A stretch of 64,000 bases of DNA from Thermohalobaculum sp039028795. GTDB taxonomy: Bacteria; Pseudomonadota; Alphaproteobacteria; Rhodobacterales; Rhodobacteraceae. Under the pieces are notes generated by a model. It made no database searches. It worked only from the letters and a program-made list of their open reading frames with translations, and was not told the DNA's origin. The DNA lies in the NCBI GenBank assembly GCA_039028795.1, contig JBCCHJ010000006.1:62001-126000 (forward strand), given 5' to 3'. Below are positions 37,427 to 45,928 of this stretch, piece after piece. A program made the translations under genes and the position numbers. Position 1 is the stretch's first letter. Every line of letters begins with the position of its first letter.

Positions 37427-37729
37427 TCAGCCTGCGAAGGTGACCCAACCCACGATGAACAACGCAAATCCACCAGACAGAACGGCAGGGATCACCCCAA
37501 GCCACCGGGCCGCGCCGGTCACATCGGCTTGGCGGATCAAGCGAATGATCAAGGCAGCAAATGCCGCAAAAAGCGCGCCAATCTGCCAGCCCAGAAATAT
37601 GAAGATCACTGCAAAGCCCCCGGCCAACCCGTTGCCCGTGGGATCATAGAGTGCAGCGTGGATGAAGGCAGTCGCGACCAGAACGGCCCAAAGCACCACG
37701 AAACCGATCACATAATGGTTTACCGTCAT
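37427..37729 (-). CDS. Small membrane protein of unknown function
   Basis: A 100-residue product with three predicted helices (about 5-25, 40-63 and 75-96) and short charged turns (RLIRQADVTGAARW). GGGGAT precedes the ATG. It is convergent with the TIR-WD40 gene (19 bases between stops) and divergent from the sugar dehydrogenase gene. No family was recognised. Confidence 0.65.
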   Translation of the reverse strand: MTVNHYVIGFVVLWAVLVATAFIHAALYDPTGNGLAGGFAVIFIFLGWQIGALFAAFAALIIRLIRQADVTGAARWLGVIPAVLSGGFALFIVGWVTFAG

Positions 37730-37794
37730 AGCAAATCCCCCCTGGCCGCGAATTGGCGGGCGCCCTATTTTAGTTCTGAACAGAGGAGATTGTC

Positions 37795-38886
37795 ATGCTG
37801 AGACTGATCCTGGCGTTTTTGCTTTTGGCCAGCCCCACGGCTGCAGAGGTTTATAAAACCTCGGCGGGGCCGGTGAATGTTGAACCAGTTGTCGAGGATT
37901 TGGACACGCCATGGTCGGTTGCGTTCCTTCCCGATGGGCGTTTGTTGATCACAGAACGGGACGGCAATTTACTGGTCGTCTCGGCAGGTGGGGAGAAGCG
38001 GCGCGTCGCCCGGGTGCCGGATGTGCGCGCCCGCGGCCAAGGCGGGTTGTTCGATATCGTGCCCGATCCAAACTATGCCCAGAACAAGATCGTTTATCTC
38101 AGCTATGCTGAACCGGTGGATGGGGGAGACGCGCGCACCGCAGTGGCACGCGCCAGATTCGACAGCGCGTCATTGCAGGAGTTTCAGGTGATCTTCCGCC
38201 AGGACCCTGCGCTCGGAGGCGGTCGGCATTTCGGCGGGCGCATCATTCCCGACGGCAAGGGAAATCTTTTCATCACAACTGGAGATCGCGGCGACCGGGA
38301 AGAGGCACAAGAAACCAACCATATTGGTAAGATCATCCGCATTCGCGATGACGGCTCGGTCCCCGATGATAACCCTTTCATTGGCGACGCGATGCCGGAT
38401 GAGGTCTGGTCACTGGGTCACAGGAACCCTCAAGGTGCCACGTTGGATGAAAACGGCCAGCTCTGGACCGTAAGCCATGGCGCACGCGGCGGCGATGAGA
38501 TCAACCGGCCAGAGCCGGGCAAAAACTATGGTTGGCCGGTAATATCCTATGGGACCCATTATTCAGGCGGAAAGATCGGTGTCGGTACGACCAGTGCGGG
38601 CATGGAGCAACCGGTTTGGTATTGGGACCCATCGATCGCACCATCTGGAATGATGATCTATTCGGGCAAGCTGTGGCCTGACTGGGCAGGTGACATCTTC
38701 GTCGGATCGCTGAAGTTCGATTTTATCTCGCGGCTTAAGCGAAACGGCGATCAGATCACGAGCGAAGAACAACTGTTCCTGAATGAGTTCACCCGCATTC
38801 GCGATGTTCGCGAAGGCCCGGATGGCGCGATCTGGTTTCTGTCCGAAGGAGATGATGCGCTCTATCGCGTTACACCTGCCGAGTAG
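37795..38886 (+). CDS. PQQ-dependent sugar dehydrogenase (soluble aldose dehydrogenase family)
   Basis: A secreted six-bladed beta-propeller quinoprotein of 363 residues. The signal peptide (MLRLILAFLLLASPTAA) precedes LDTPWSVAFLPDGRLLITERDG, the family hallmark; HFGGRIIPDGKGNLFITTGDRG, HRNPQGATLDENGQLWTVSHGARGGDEIN and GKNYGWPVISYG (each a conserved block) follow. It oxidises aldose sugars in the periplasm if PQQ is bound; pqq genes are not in the window. AGAGGAGA precedes the ATG. A bulged hairpin follows the stop. Confidence 0.87.
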   Translation: MLRLILAFLLLASPTAAEVYKTSAGPVNVEPVVEDLDTPWSVAFLPDGRLLITERDGNLLVVSAGGEKRRVARVPDVRARGQGGLFDIVPDPNYAQNKIVYLSYAEPVDGGDARTAVARARFDSASLQEFQVIFRQDPALGGGRHFGGRIIPDGKGNLFITTGDRGDREEAQETNHIGKIIRIRDDGSVPDDNPFIGDAMPDEVWSLGHRNPQGATLDENGQLWTVSHGARGGDEINRPEPGKNYGWPVISYGTHYSGGKIGVGTTSAGMEQPVWYWDPSIAPSGMMIYSGKLWPDWAGDIFVGSLKFDFISRLKRNGDQITSEEQLFLNEFTRIRDVREGPDGAIWFLSEGDDALYRVTPAE

Positions 38887-38896
38887 TGTGGCAATT

Positions 38897-38922
38897 CTGT
38901 CGCGCAAGCGCGTTGCGGACAG
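38897..38922 (+). terminator. Hairpin after the sugar dehydrogenase gene
   Basis: CTGTC plus CGCAA pairs with TTGCG plus GACAG (ten pairs, one bulged G) eleven bases past the stop codon. There is no T-run, so this may be a Rho-dependent or stabilising 3' structure. Confidence 0.45.
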
Positions 38923-38987
38923 ATGCTTGATTGAACGATGCAGCGATTCGGTGTATGCGCTGCGTCCCACAAAGAAAGGAGGGCAAC

Positions 38988-39032
38988 ATGAGTAAATTAA
39001 CATCAAGACGTTTTGCCCTCTTAGGCTTTTAA
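38988..39032 (+). CDS. Very short ORF with twin-arginine start, leader peptide or decayed gene
   Basis: AAGGAGGG sits five bases before an ATG that opens only 14 codons (MSKLTSRRFALLGF) ending in TAA. The SRRFALLG phrase resembles the start of a Tat signal peptide. The frame stays open past this stop for a further 28 codons to a TGA near 39117, including CLTGRCDEYY. It may be a true short leader upstream of the AAA+ gene, or a small exported protein inactivated by a point stop. Confidence 0.35.
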   Translation: MSKLTSRRFALLGF

Positions 39033-39159
39033 GCCAAGTCTCCGGGCGAAATCTATCCAAGTTCAGCGATCTGCCTGACCGGCAGGTGTGACGAATATTA
39101 TGCTGGTGCGCCGGCTTGAAGAACCTGCCGATGACTTATTGGCGGGAAGGTGAGCTTTT

Positions 39160-40383
39160 ATGTTTCAAGACCTCGATATTTACTTGCGCAGCGCGGTGGA
39201 GAGTGAGTTCTTCATGGGCGGGCTGGCGCTTGGGGCGATCGGCGCGGCCATCGCCTTGTTACGCCTTGTCTGGGGTATTCTGAGCGGCATCGCCAGCAGG
39301 CGGCTGTGGTTGTCGGTAACATTGGACAATCGAACTTCAGCGCACCGGAACTTTTCGGTTTGGCTGGATCAAAACGGTGTCCTGGCCCATGCCAAGCGAC
39401 TTCGGATGACACGGCTGTCCGGCGGGCGTTCTGCGCTTGGCCCCGATATGGGCGATCACTGGTTCTGGCGGAATGGGCATTTTTGCCGGCTGTCACGCAC
39501 GTTGAGCGAGAAGACCAAGGTTGGTCAGGTGCAGAAGCCGATGGAGACCTATACGATCCGGGTTCTCTTTGGACGACGTGACTTGATCGAAGATTGGATT
39601 GCAGAAGGCGACAGGCTGAGCCAGGTGGAGCCGCGGATCGGCCCGGGCATTCACATCCTGCGCTATGACTACTGGGACTCGATCGGCGACGTACCGCGGC
39701 GATCAATCGACACGGTGCTCAGCGATGATGACCGTCTGCAAAGGCTGCTGACGGATGTGCGTTGGTTTTATGGCGCATCGGATTGGTATGCCGATCGCGG
39801 TGTTCCCTGGCGGCGCGGATATCTGCTGCACGGACCTCCGGGCACCGGCAAGACCAGCGCAATTCGGGCGATCGCGTCAGAGCTGAAGTTGGACATCGCG
39901 ACGCTGGATCTGGGCCGGGTCGGGTTGACCGACGATGCGCTGCGCGAGGCGATGTTGACGGCGCCGCGAGAAGCAGTGATGGCGATCGAGGACATCGATG
40001 CCGCCTTCCGCGAACGCAAGGGCGAAAGCTTGACCATCACGTTTTCGGGCTTGTTAAATGCCATTGACGGCGTCGCGTCGCAGGAAGGACGGGCGTTGTT
40101 CATGACGACCAACCACCCCGAACGGTTGGATCCCGCATTGATCCGGCCCGGTCGTGCAGATGTCCATGTCGAACTGGGCCTGGTCGGCCCGGACACGGCG
40201 GCGGATTTGTTCCGGCGGTTCTTCCCGGATCGTGGTGATCTGGCAGATCGTTTCCGGGATGTTCTGGCCGGTCGACGGTTTGCCCCTGCGGCCCTGCAGG
40301 GCTGGCTGATGAAGCACAATTCAGATCCCGAAGCCGCCGCGGCGGCCACGGATCTGGTGCCAACATTGCTTGCGGCCGAATGA
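39160..40383 (+). CDS. BCS1-like membrane AAA+ ATPase
   Basis: A 407-residue protein. A membrane helix near the N-terminus (about 20-43) is followed by a BCS1-type domain (about 45-205) and one AAA+ module: RGYLLHGPPGTGKTSAIRA (Walker A 225-232), VMAIEDID (Walker B, 273-280), sensor-1 TTN (316-318) and RPGR (329-332). The stretch WYADRGVPWRRGYLLHGPPG is diagnostic for the BCS1 family, whose mitochondrial members translocate folded Rieske protein. Bacterial homologues are poorly understood. GGGAAGGTGAG lies before the ATG. Its stop is 28 bases from that of the convergent TIR gene. Confidence 0.85.
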   Translation: MFQDLDIYLRSAVESEFFMGGLALGAIGAAIALLRLVWGILSGIASRRLWLSVTLDNRTSAHRNFSVWLDQNGVLAHAKRLRMTRLSGGRSALGPDMGDHWFWRNGHFCRLSRTLSEKTKVGQVQKPMETYTIRVLFGRRDLIEDWIAEGDRLSQVEPRIGPGIHILRYDYWDSIGDVPRRSIDTVLSDDDRLQRLLTDVRWFYGASDWYADRGVPWRRGYLLHGPPGTGKTSAIRAIASELKLDIATLDLGRVGLTDDALREAMLTAPREAVMAIEDIDAAFRERKGESLTITFSGLLNAIDGVASQEGRALFMTTNHPERLDPALIRPGRADVHVELGLVGPDTAADLFRRFFPDRGDLADRFRDVLAGRRFAPAALQGWLMKHNSDPEAAAAATDLVPTLLAAE

Positions 40384-40411
40384 TCGGCCGTGGGCGCTTC
40401 GGGAAGCCAGT

Positions 40412-41944
40412 CTAAGCCGCGGCCGCCTTCACCGGATAGGCACGGCGCCGGATCCTAAACTTGGCCAAAAGGTAGGCGATCATTGTATAAAGTAGGGCCT
40501 GCGGCAGGCCCGGATCGACAAATATGCGGGTGACTTTCAAAACGTTTCCTTCGAAAGCCGCCATCAAATTCACGACGCCCACTGAAATGGTCATAACGAT
40601 CACCCAGAACGCCAGAACGCGAATGATGGAGAACCGCCAGGGCAGGATCAGGCATGCGAGGGCCATGACCGTTGTGAAGCGTGTGACTTCCCGAAACATC
40701 TTTGACATTTCCGAGCAGGTCTGTGTTGCGACAGGCCAGCAGATCGGGCGGTATTCAAGCACTTTGTTGAGGTTGACGGTCGACGTGCCGTCGGCTGCGG
40801 TCCCCAGCACGCGGAGAAATTTTGGGTCGGTGAAGACCGTTTGCAGCCAGGCAATGCTGATCGGCATTGTGTAGGTTAGGTACTGCGTGACCGTCACGCC
40901 GCAGAACACAAAAACCGTGGCCACGGCGACCTCCCATCGCGCCAGGTACATGCGCCGCCTCAGCGGAAGTAAAAGCCCCAAGATGAAACCTGCGCTGACG
41001 CACCCGGCCCTGAGGGGCTGATAGACGGCATCTGGCTGGACCCAATCCACGCCTTCGAGCAGCGACAACATGAAGAAGTCGCACAAGATAAAGAAGACCG
41101 CTGCCATAACCACGGCCGGAAACAACCGGTCGCCACCCAGGCCGTTGTATCCCCGTGCCGCCGTCAACGCCCCATAGGCGACGATGGCGAAATAGAGCGC
41201 CTCGTTAAAGACATGCAGGACAGCCTGCGATACCGGACCGGCCACGCCTGCGTGCAGCAGAAAACTGACCCGGCAGTGCAAATCCTCTGGCGAGATCTGT
41301 CGGTCGTCCGAAAGGCCGCAGTTTCGAGCACCTTCCTGATCCGGCGTATTCACACCTGACATATCGAACGAAATCATCTGTAGCGCCCGCAAGGTCATGT
41401 GGAAGAAGTCATTGGTCTGATCGATGAAGAACCAAAGGACACCCGCAATCACCGAGGCAATCAGCACAATACCTGCCGCAGAAAGGGCGTTTTGATCGCG
41501 CATCCGGTCGACCAGGCCCTGCAGGCTCGATTTGAAGTGCGCCGGCTTGAGGTCGACAGCGTTCTGATCAAGCAAACCACGCAAATCCAAGGGCAGTTCC
41601 GTGCGCGCCGGCATTTCAGAGTTCTTGATCAACACAGGTATGACGGTCTTATTCTGCGACAGCGCCAGATGAATTTCCCGATGTACCCAATCATCCGCAT
41701 CGTTAAGGCGGGTCTGGCCGGTTTCGGAACTTTGCCCGATCCAATCAGGGCCGATTAACACCAGGACATGGGTCGATGCGGTGATGTTGGATTCAATCCG
41801 TGCAGGAAACTCGTCCCCCGGCATCATGGTTTCGGTATCTAAAAAAACTGCGCTTGGTCCAAACTCGTCAGCGATTTCGTCGGCTATTCGAACCGCTTCT
41901 TCCCGCGCATCACTGCGGCGGTAAGAGATAAAGACTTTTGGCAT
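40412..41944 (-). CDS. TIR domain protein with C-terminal polytopic membrane domain
   Basis: A 510-residue protein. The N-terminal TIR domain (about 1-140) starts MPKVFISYRRSDA and holds DDWVHREIHLAL, very like the SARM1 catalytic segment, with E90 in the catalytic position and the BB-loop region DTETMMPGDEF. After a linker come about seven or eight hydrophobic segments (first about 155-175, the others from about 225 to the end). No known effector or receptor fold was recognised in the membrane part. The family shape suggests NAD cleavage or TIR signalling at the inner membrane. AAAGGTC precedes the ATG. Confidence 0.8.
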   Translation of the reverse strand: MPKVFISYRRSDAREEAVRIADEIADEFGPSAVFLDTETMMPGDEFPARIESNITASTHVLVLIGPDWIGQSSETGQTRLNDADDWVHREIHLALSQNKTVIPVLIKNSEMPARTELPLDLRGLLDQNAVDLKPAHFKSSLQGLVDRMRDQNALSAAGIVLIASVIAGVLWFFIDQTNDFFHMTLRALQMISFDMSGVNTPDQEGARNCGLSDDRQISPEDLHCRVSFLLHAGVAGPVSQAVLHVFNEALYFAIVAYGALTAARGYNGLGGDRLFPAVVMAAVFFILCDFFMLSLLEGVDWVQPDAVYQPLRAGCVSAGFILGLLLPLRRRMYLARWEVAVATVFVFCGVTVTQYLTYTMPISIAWLQTVFTDPKFLRVLGTAADGTSTVNLNKVLEYRPICWPVATQTCSEMSKMFREVTRFTTVMALACLILPWRFSIIRVLAFWVIVMTISVGVVNLMAAFEGNVLKVTRIFVDPGLPQALLYTMIAYLLAKFRIRRRAYPVKAAAA

Positions 41945-42009
41945 TTATGACCTTTCGCGCTAATCGGTCTTGGAAATCATGCCCAGCAACGTGTTGAAGG
42001 CCCACGACT

Positions 42010-43116
42010 ATGAGCTTACCAGCCCTGACCCCGCTTGTCGAAAGCCTGCCGGCAACGGTGCCCTTCGTCGGGCCCGAACATCAAGAGCGCGCCCGGGGCC
42101 GCAGTTTCGTCGCACGGATCGGCGCAAATGAAAGCGTTTTTGGCCCTTCGCCCGCTGCGGTCGAAGCGATGCGGAAAGCCGGCCCAGAGGCGTGGATGTA
42201 CTGCGATCCAAACATGCACGATCTGCGCATGGCGATCGCTGACTACAATGGGATTGATCCAGCCTCGATCGTAATCGGTGAAGGGATCGATGGCCTGTTC
42301 GGCAATACCGTCAGACTGGTCGTCGGGTCCGGCGACAAAGTCGTAACGTCCCTGGGCGCATATCCGACTTTCAATTACCATGTAGCTGGCTTTGGTGGCG
42401 AGTTGATCATGGTTCCTTACCGGGATGATCACGAAGACCCGGATGCCCTGATTAAGGCGGCAGAAGAGCATCGCCCAAAACTGGTCTTTCTGGCCAATCC
42501 GGACAATCCAATGGGCACATGGCAAAGCGCTGACAAGATCAATGCGATGGTCGACGCCTTGCCTGATGGAACGATGCTGTGCCTGGATGAGGCCTATATC
42601 GAATTCGCACCGGGCGGCACCGCGCCGGACTGGAACACGGACGATCACCGTTTGATCCGGTTCCGGACCTTTTCGAAAGCCCATGGGATGGCAGGATTGC
42701 GGATCGCCTATGCGGTCACCCATCCGGACACGGCGAAAGCCTTTGATAGGATCAGAAATCACTTCGGGGTGAACCGAGTGGCGCAGGAAGCGGCAATTGC
42801 AGCTTTGGGCGACCAGGATCACTTGGCTTACGTGCAGCGAGAAGTCGCCGCTGCGCGAGACCGAATTGGAGCGATTGCCGCCGAAAACGGGCTTACGGCC
42901 CTGCCCTCTGCCACAAATTTCGTCGCGATCGACTGCGGGCGAGATGGGGACTATGCACGGGCGGTGCTTGCCGCGCTGATCGATCGGGACATCTTTGTCC
43001 GTATGCCGGGCCCTGCCCCTTTGGACCGCTGTATACGGGTCGGTGCCGGCACGCCCGCCGATCTTGACGCATTCGCGGCGGCACTCCCTGAGGCATTGAA
43101 AGCCGCCTTTGTCTGA
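42010..43116 (+). CDS. hisC: Pyridoxal-phosphate aminotransferase, histidinol-phosphate type
   Basis: A fold-type I class II aminotransferase of 368 residues. Visible are ANESVFGPSPAAVEAM at the substrate-binding N-terminus, FLANPDNPMGTW, CLDEAYIEFAP with the cofactor aspartate, and FRTFSKAHGMAGLRIAYA with the Schiff-base lysine. This pattern is that of HisC and close relatives used for aromatic amino acids. It is not in a his operon here, so a second, broader-specificity copy is possible. It diverges from the TIR membrane gene. Confidence 0.82.
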   Translation: MSLPALTPLVESLPATVPFVGPEHQERARGRSFVARIGANESVFGPSPAAVEAMRKAGPEAWMYCDPNMHDLRMAIADYNGIDPASIVIGEGIDGLFGNTVRLVVGSGDKVVTSLGAYPTFNYHVAGFGGELIMVPYRDDHEDPDALIKAAEEHRPKLVFLANPDNPMGTWQSADKINAMVDALPDGTMLCLDEAYIEFAPGGTAPDWNTDDHRLIRFRTFSKAHGMAGLRIAYAVTHPDTAKAFDRIRNHFGVNRVAQEAAIAALGDQDHLAYVQREVAAARDRIGAIAAENGLTALPSATNFVAIDCGRDGDYARAVLAALIDRDIFVRMPGPAPLDRCIRVGAGTPADLDAFAAALPEALKAAFV

Positions 43117-43199
43117 TATCGCCTATCTTAAGGTCTTGCGCTGACATCGTCGGTCAGATGCAGCGACTTTACGGTGCCCGCATTTCAGTAGATTCTAAG

Positions 43200-43400
43200 C
43201 CCATGGAGACGTTAACCTTTTAGGCATCCTCCACGTCAATGTTACTAAATCCAAATAATTAAATTAAAATTTTAATTAAAATCCTGATTTCGTCTCGAAT
43301 TGGGACATTTATCTAATTAAAATTCGCCAGATAGTTGATTCTTTTCTTATTAGAACACCTCTTAACTTTAGGTTTCTCTGCAATTCCGGTTTTATGGGCT
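43200..43400. promoter_or_regulatory. Very AT-rich upstream region with perfect palindrome
   Basis: The gap 43117-43429 holds no gene. From about 43240 to 43400 it is far richer in A/T than anything else in the window and includes a perfect 16-base palindrome AATTAAAATTTTAATT (43262-43277) and a second AATTAAAATT half-copy near 43316-43325. This resembles a bent or nucleoid-protein-bound promoter region for the outer-membrane protein gene behind it. Confidence 0.5.
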
Positions 43401-43429
43401 CAACACCAGGCACAAACCGGAGCCCAGTT

Positions 43430-44431
43430 ATGTTCAAGCGTACTCTTATTACCGCCGCCGTCCTTTGCGCCGTTCTTCCCGCCTATGCCGAAGAACAAGA
43501 AATCACCGATACCTTCACGTGGATCTCTGAGACCGAGGACATTCTAGCCGAGGGCATGATCTGGAACGATCGTCTCGGGGATGGGCAAGACCGCTATAAA
43601 ACCGGCGGGATGACGCAATCCTGGTTGCTGCCCCAAAGCATCTTTTCAGATGAAAACTGGATCGACGGACATGCTGCAGCGATCGAGTTTCAGGGGCGCG
43701 GCTTTATCGCGACGCCAAACAACACGTCTAATCCTGCTGCAGGCGATCGCCCGTTCGCGCAATATGTCGGTGTTGGTGCATATCTTAGGACATTCGGAGA
43801 GTCAGAACCGCTGAGCATGGATACGTCGCTGAGTGTTGAAAACCGCGCAGGTGTAGAAATCGGCCTGGTTGGAGAGCCATTGCCGCTGTTCGAACTGCAA
43901 GAGGCCCTCCATGGCAATGGCATAGGCCGAACGGACGCAAACACGCTGGATACCGAGGTTCTGGTCAACGCCGAGGTGCGGCGGACCTATCGCTTTCACA
44001 TGGACCTGGAGGCAACCGAGGTTGAATTCGCCCCGTACGCGCAGGGATCGTTCGGAATGCGGGAAAACTCGGTTCGCGTTGGCATTGATCTGATCACCGG
44101 ATCAAGCCTTAAGGCGCGCACCTGGAACCACGAGCCCGCCATCGGTGCGATGATCGCCGGCGGCTCGGCTCCCCGCGACGGCTTCCAATGGGCGACCTGG
44201 GTCGGTGGAGATGTGGGATATGTTGCCCAGGACGCGTTTCTGGATGGCGGGTTCGATGGTTCTGGACCAAGCACCCCGCGCGAAGAAGTCACAGCACGTA
44301 TCCGGGCCGGTGTAATGATGGAGTACGACAACTTCGCGATGAGCTATTCCGTGGTCTGGCTGAGCCCGGAATTCGAAGCCCAACCGGAAGGCCAATTAGT
44401 GGGCGGCTTTCAGATCAAGTACCGCTTCTGA
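43430..44431 (+). CDS. LpxR-family outer membrane protein (probable lipid A-modifying)
   Basis: A 333-residue protein with signal peptide (cleaved near PAYA), then NDRLGDGQDRYKTGGMTQSW, which resembles the conserved N-terminal active-site stretch of the LpxR (DUF2219) 3'-O-deacylases, alternating beta-strand segments, and a C-terminal aromatic residue (KYRF) typical of outer-membrane barrels. The start at 43430 removes 12 residues of an earlier frame that do not fit a signal peptide. Lipid A remodelling is inferred from the family and not shown by context. Confidence 0.68.
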   Translation: MFKRTLITAAVLCAVLPAYAEEQEITDTFTWISETEDILAEGMIWNDRLGDGQDRYKTGGMTQSWLLPQSIFSDENWIDGHAAAIEFQGRGFIATPNNTSNPAAGDRPFAQYVGVGAYLRTFGESEPLSMDTSLSVENRAGVEIGLVGEPLPLFELQEALHGNGIGRTDANTLDTEVLVNAEVRRTYRFHMDLEATEVEFAPYAQGSFGMRENSVRVGIDLITGSSLKARTWNHEPAIGAMIAGGSAPRDGFQWATWVGGDVGYVAQDAFLDGGFDGSGPSTPREEVTARIRAGVMMEYDNFAMSYSVVWLSPEFEAQPEGQLVGGFQIKYRF

Positions 44432-44466
44432 GATCCATCACGCTTTAAGTGTTCCCTCCCAGCGCG

Positions 44467-44486
44467 CCCCGGCAAGAATGTCGGGG
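44467..44486 (+). terminator. Probable terminator after the LpxR-family gene
   Basis: CCCCGGCA pairs with TGTCGGGG (one G-T pair) around AGAA, with AATTTAATTT a few bases later. The rest of the 333-base gap to the TRAP gene holds a candidate promoter and nothing else recognised. Confidence 0.5.
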
Positions 44487-44660
44487 TCTGCGCAATTTAA
44501 TTTCCCAGACTTCTTCGCAAAATCGTAAATTTTCATAATCTTATCCAGCAATGTTCAAAAACGGCATCCGGCATAAAACGAACCAACGAAAAAACCGGCG
44601 CGATGTCAAAGTCAGCACTTCCACGCCGTGACAAACTTTTCCGAATTCCGCAGGAAACCG

Positions 44661-44689
44661 TTGACTCACCTAGGCTGTACCGCTTGATT
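44661..44689 (+). promoter_or_regulatory. Possible promoter of the TRAP operon
   Basis: TTGACT (44661-44666), a 17-base spacer and TTGATT (44684-44689). The -35 is good and the -10 weak, which would suit an activated promoter. It lies about 75 bases before the dctP start. Confidence 0.4.
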
Positions 44690-44764
44690 GTTGCTGCGAG
44701 ACTGGTCCATGCCGGTCACTAAAGCTTATGGGTCACTCAAGGCCCGATCCCAGGGAGGAACTCC

Positions 44765-45820
44765 ATGAAACTATCCATCATGAAGAAGCTCGGTGGTGTG
44801 GCGCTGGCAGCTGTTGCTGCGGTGTCTATGTCCGCGAGTGAAGCTGATGCCAAGAAGGTCCGTTGGAAAATGCACTCGGCATTCCCGACGAACTTGCCGG
44901 TGATCGGCCCGGTCGGCCCGCGCATTGCAGATATGGTCCGCGCCATGTCGGGCGGCGATTTCGACATTAAAGTCGAAGAGCCGAACGCTCTGGCCGGTGG
45001 CTATGCCTATTATGACCCGATCAGCCAAGGTCAGTTCCAGGCGGCATATGGCACCCCAGGCGCCAACCAAGGTAAGAACTCGGCTTTCGCGTTCGCATCG
45101 ACATGGCCGTTCGGCCCTGGTGCGCTGGAGTTTAACGCATGGCTGGTCAATGGCGGTGGTAAAGAGCTGATTTCCGAGCTCTATGCCAAGGACAACATCA
45201 AGTACTTCTACTGTGGGATGATACCGCCAGAAACGTCCGGCTGGTTCCGCGAAGAAATCAAGTCGCTTGACCAGTTGAAGGGCCTGAAAATGCGCTTCTT
45301 CGGCATGGGCGCCAAGGTGATGCAGAAATTCGGTGTGGCCACGCAACAGCTGGCTGGCGGCGACATCTACCCGGCGCTGGAGCTGGGCACGATCGACGCA
45401 ACCGAGTTCTCCATGCCGGCGATTGACCGTGGCTTGGGCTTCTACCAGATCGCGAAGTACAACTACTTCCCAGGCTGGCACCAGCAGTCGACCACGAACG
45501 AGATCCTGGTGAACATGGACGCATGGAACGACCTGCCGGAAAACTATCAGGCAATGTTCCAGGCTGCATGTGACGCTAACTTCATGCACGAACTGGCCGA
45601 CGGCGAATCTTCGCAGTCCGCTGCCATGATCGCCAACGAAAAAGACGGCGTGATCATGAAAACATGGCCGGATGAAGTGATCGAGCAGCTTCGCGGCGCT
45701 TGGGAAGAGGTTCTGGCAGAAGAACTGGCTGCAAATCCTGACGTCCAAGCAATGTGGGACAGCTACTCGAAGTTCCATGAGGACTATCAGGTCTGGGGTT
45801 CGCGCGGTTACCTCAAGTAA
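44765..45820 (+). CDS. dctP: TRAP transporter substrate-binding protein (DctP family)
   Basis: Periplasmic receptor of a tripartite, ion-driven uptake system. The 351-residue product has a signal peptide cleaved near SEADA, then KVRWKMHSAFPTNLPVIGP, the conserved LKGLKMRFFGMGAKVMQKFG region with the arginine that usually binds a substrate carboxylate, and GGDIYPALELGTIDATEF. The sequence type is that of receptors for 2-oxo acids and related organic anions; the ligand is not proven. GGAGG lies five bases before the ATG. A large hairpin separates it from the permease genes. Confidence 0.92.
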   Translation: MKLSIMKKLGGVALAAVAAVSMSASEADAKKVRWKMHSAFPTNLPVIGPVGPRIADMVRAMSGGDFDIKVEEPNALAGGYAYYDPISQGQFQAAYGTPGANQGKNSAFAFASTWPFGPGALEFNAWLVNGGGKELISELYAKDNIKYFYCGMIPPETSGWFREEIKSLDQLKGLKMRFFGMGAKVMQKFGVATQQLAGGDIYPALELGTIDATEFSMPAIDRGLGFYQIAKYNYFPGWHQQSTTNEILVNMDAWNDLPENYQAMFQAACDANFMHELADGESSQSAAMIANEKDGVIMKTWPDEVIEQLRGAWEEVLAEELAANPDVQAMWDSYSKFHEDYQVWGSRGYLK

Positions 45821-45855
45821 GGCAGCCGTCGGTCTGACACCGACCCAAAAGACTT

Positions 45856-45883
45856 ACGACCGGCGCAGAGATGCGCCGGTCGT
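45856..45883 (+). promoter_or_regulatory. Stable intergenic hairpin between dctP and dctQ
   Basis: A perfect 12-pair stem (45856-45867 with 45872-45883) closed by GAGA lies 35 bases past the dctP stop, with no T-run. Such structures protect the upstream mRNA 3' end or partly end transcription, so that the receptor is made in excess over the permeases. Confidence 0.7.
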
Positions 45884-45928
45884 TCAATATAAAAAACGAC
45901 CAATAATGTAACAGGAGTGGGGGACGTC

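Noticed and set aside
38563..39060. 165-codon minus-strand frame at the end of the sugar dehydrogenase gene
   Set aside because: Mostly antisense to the propeller gene, with no motif or ribosome site.
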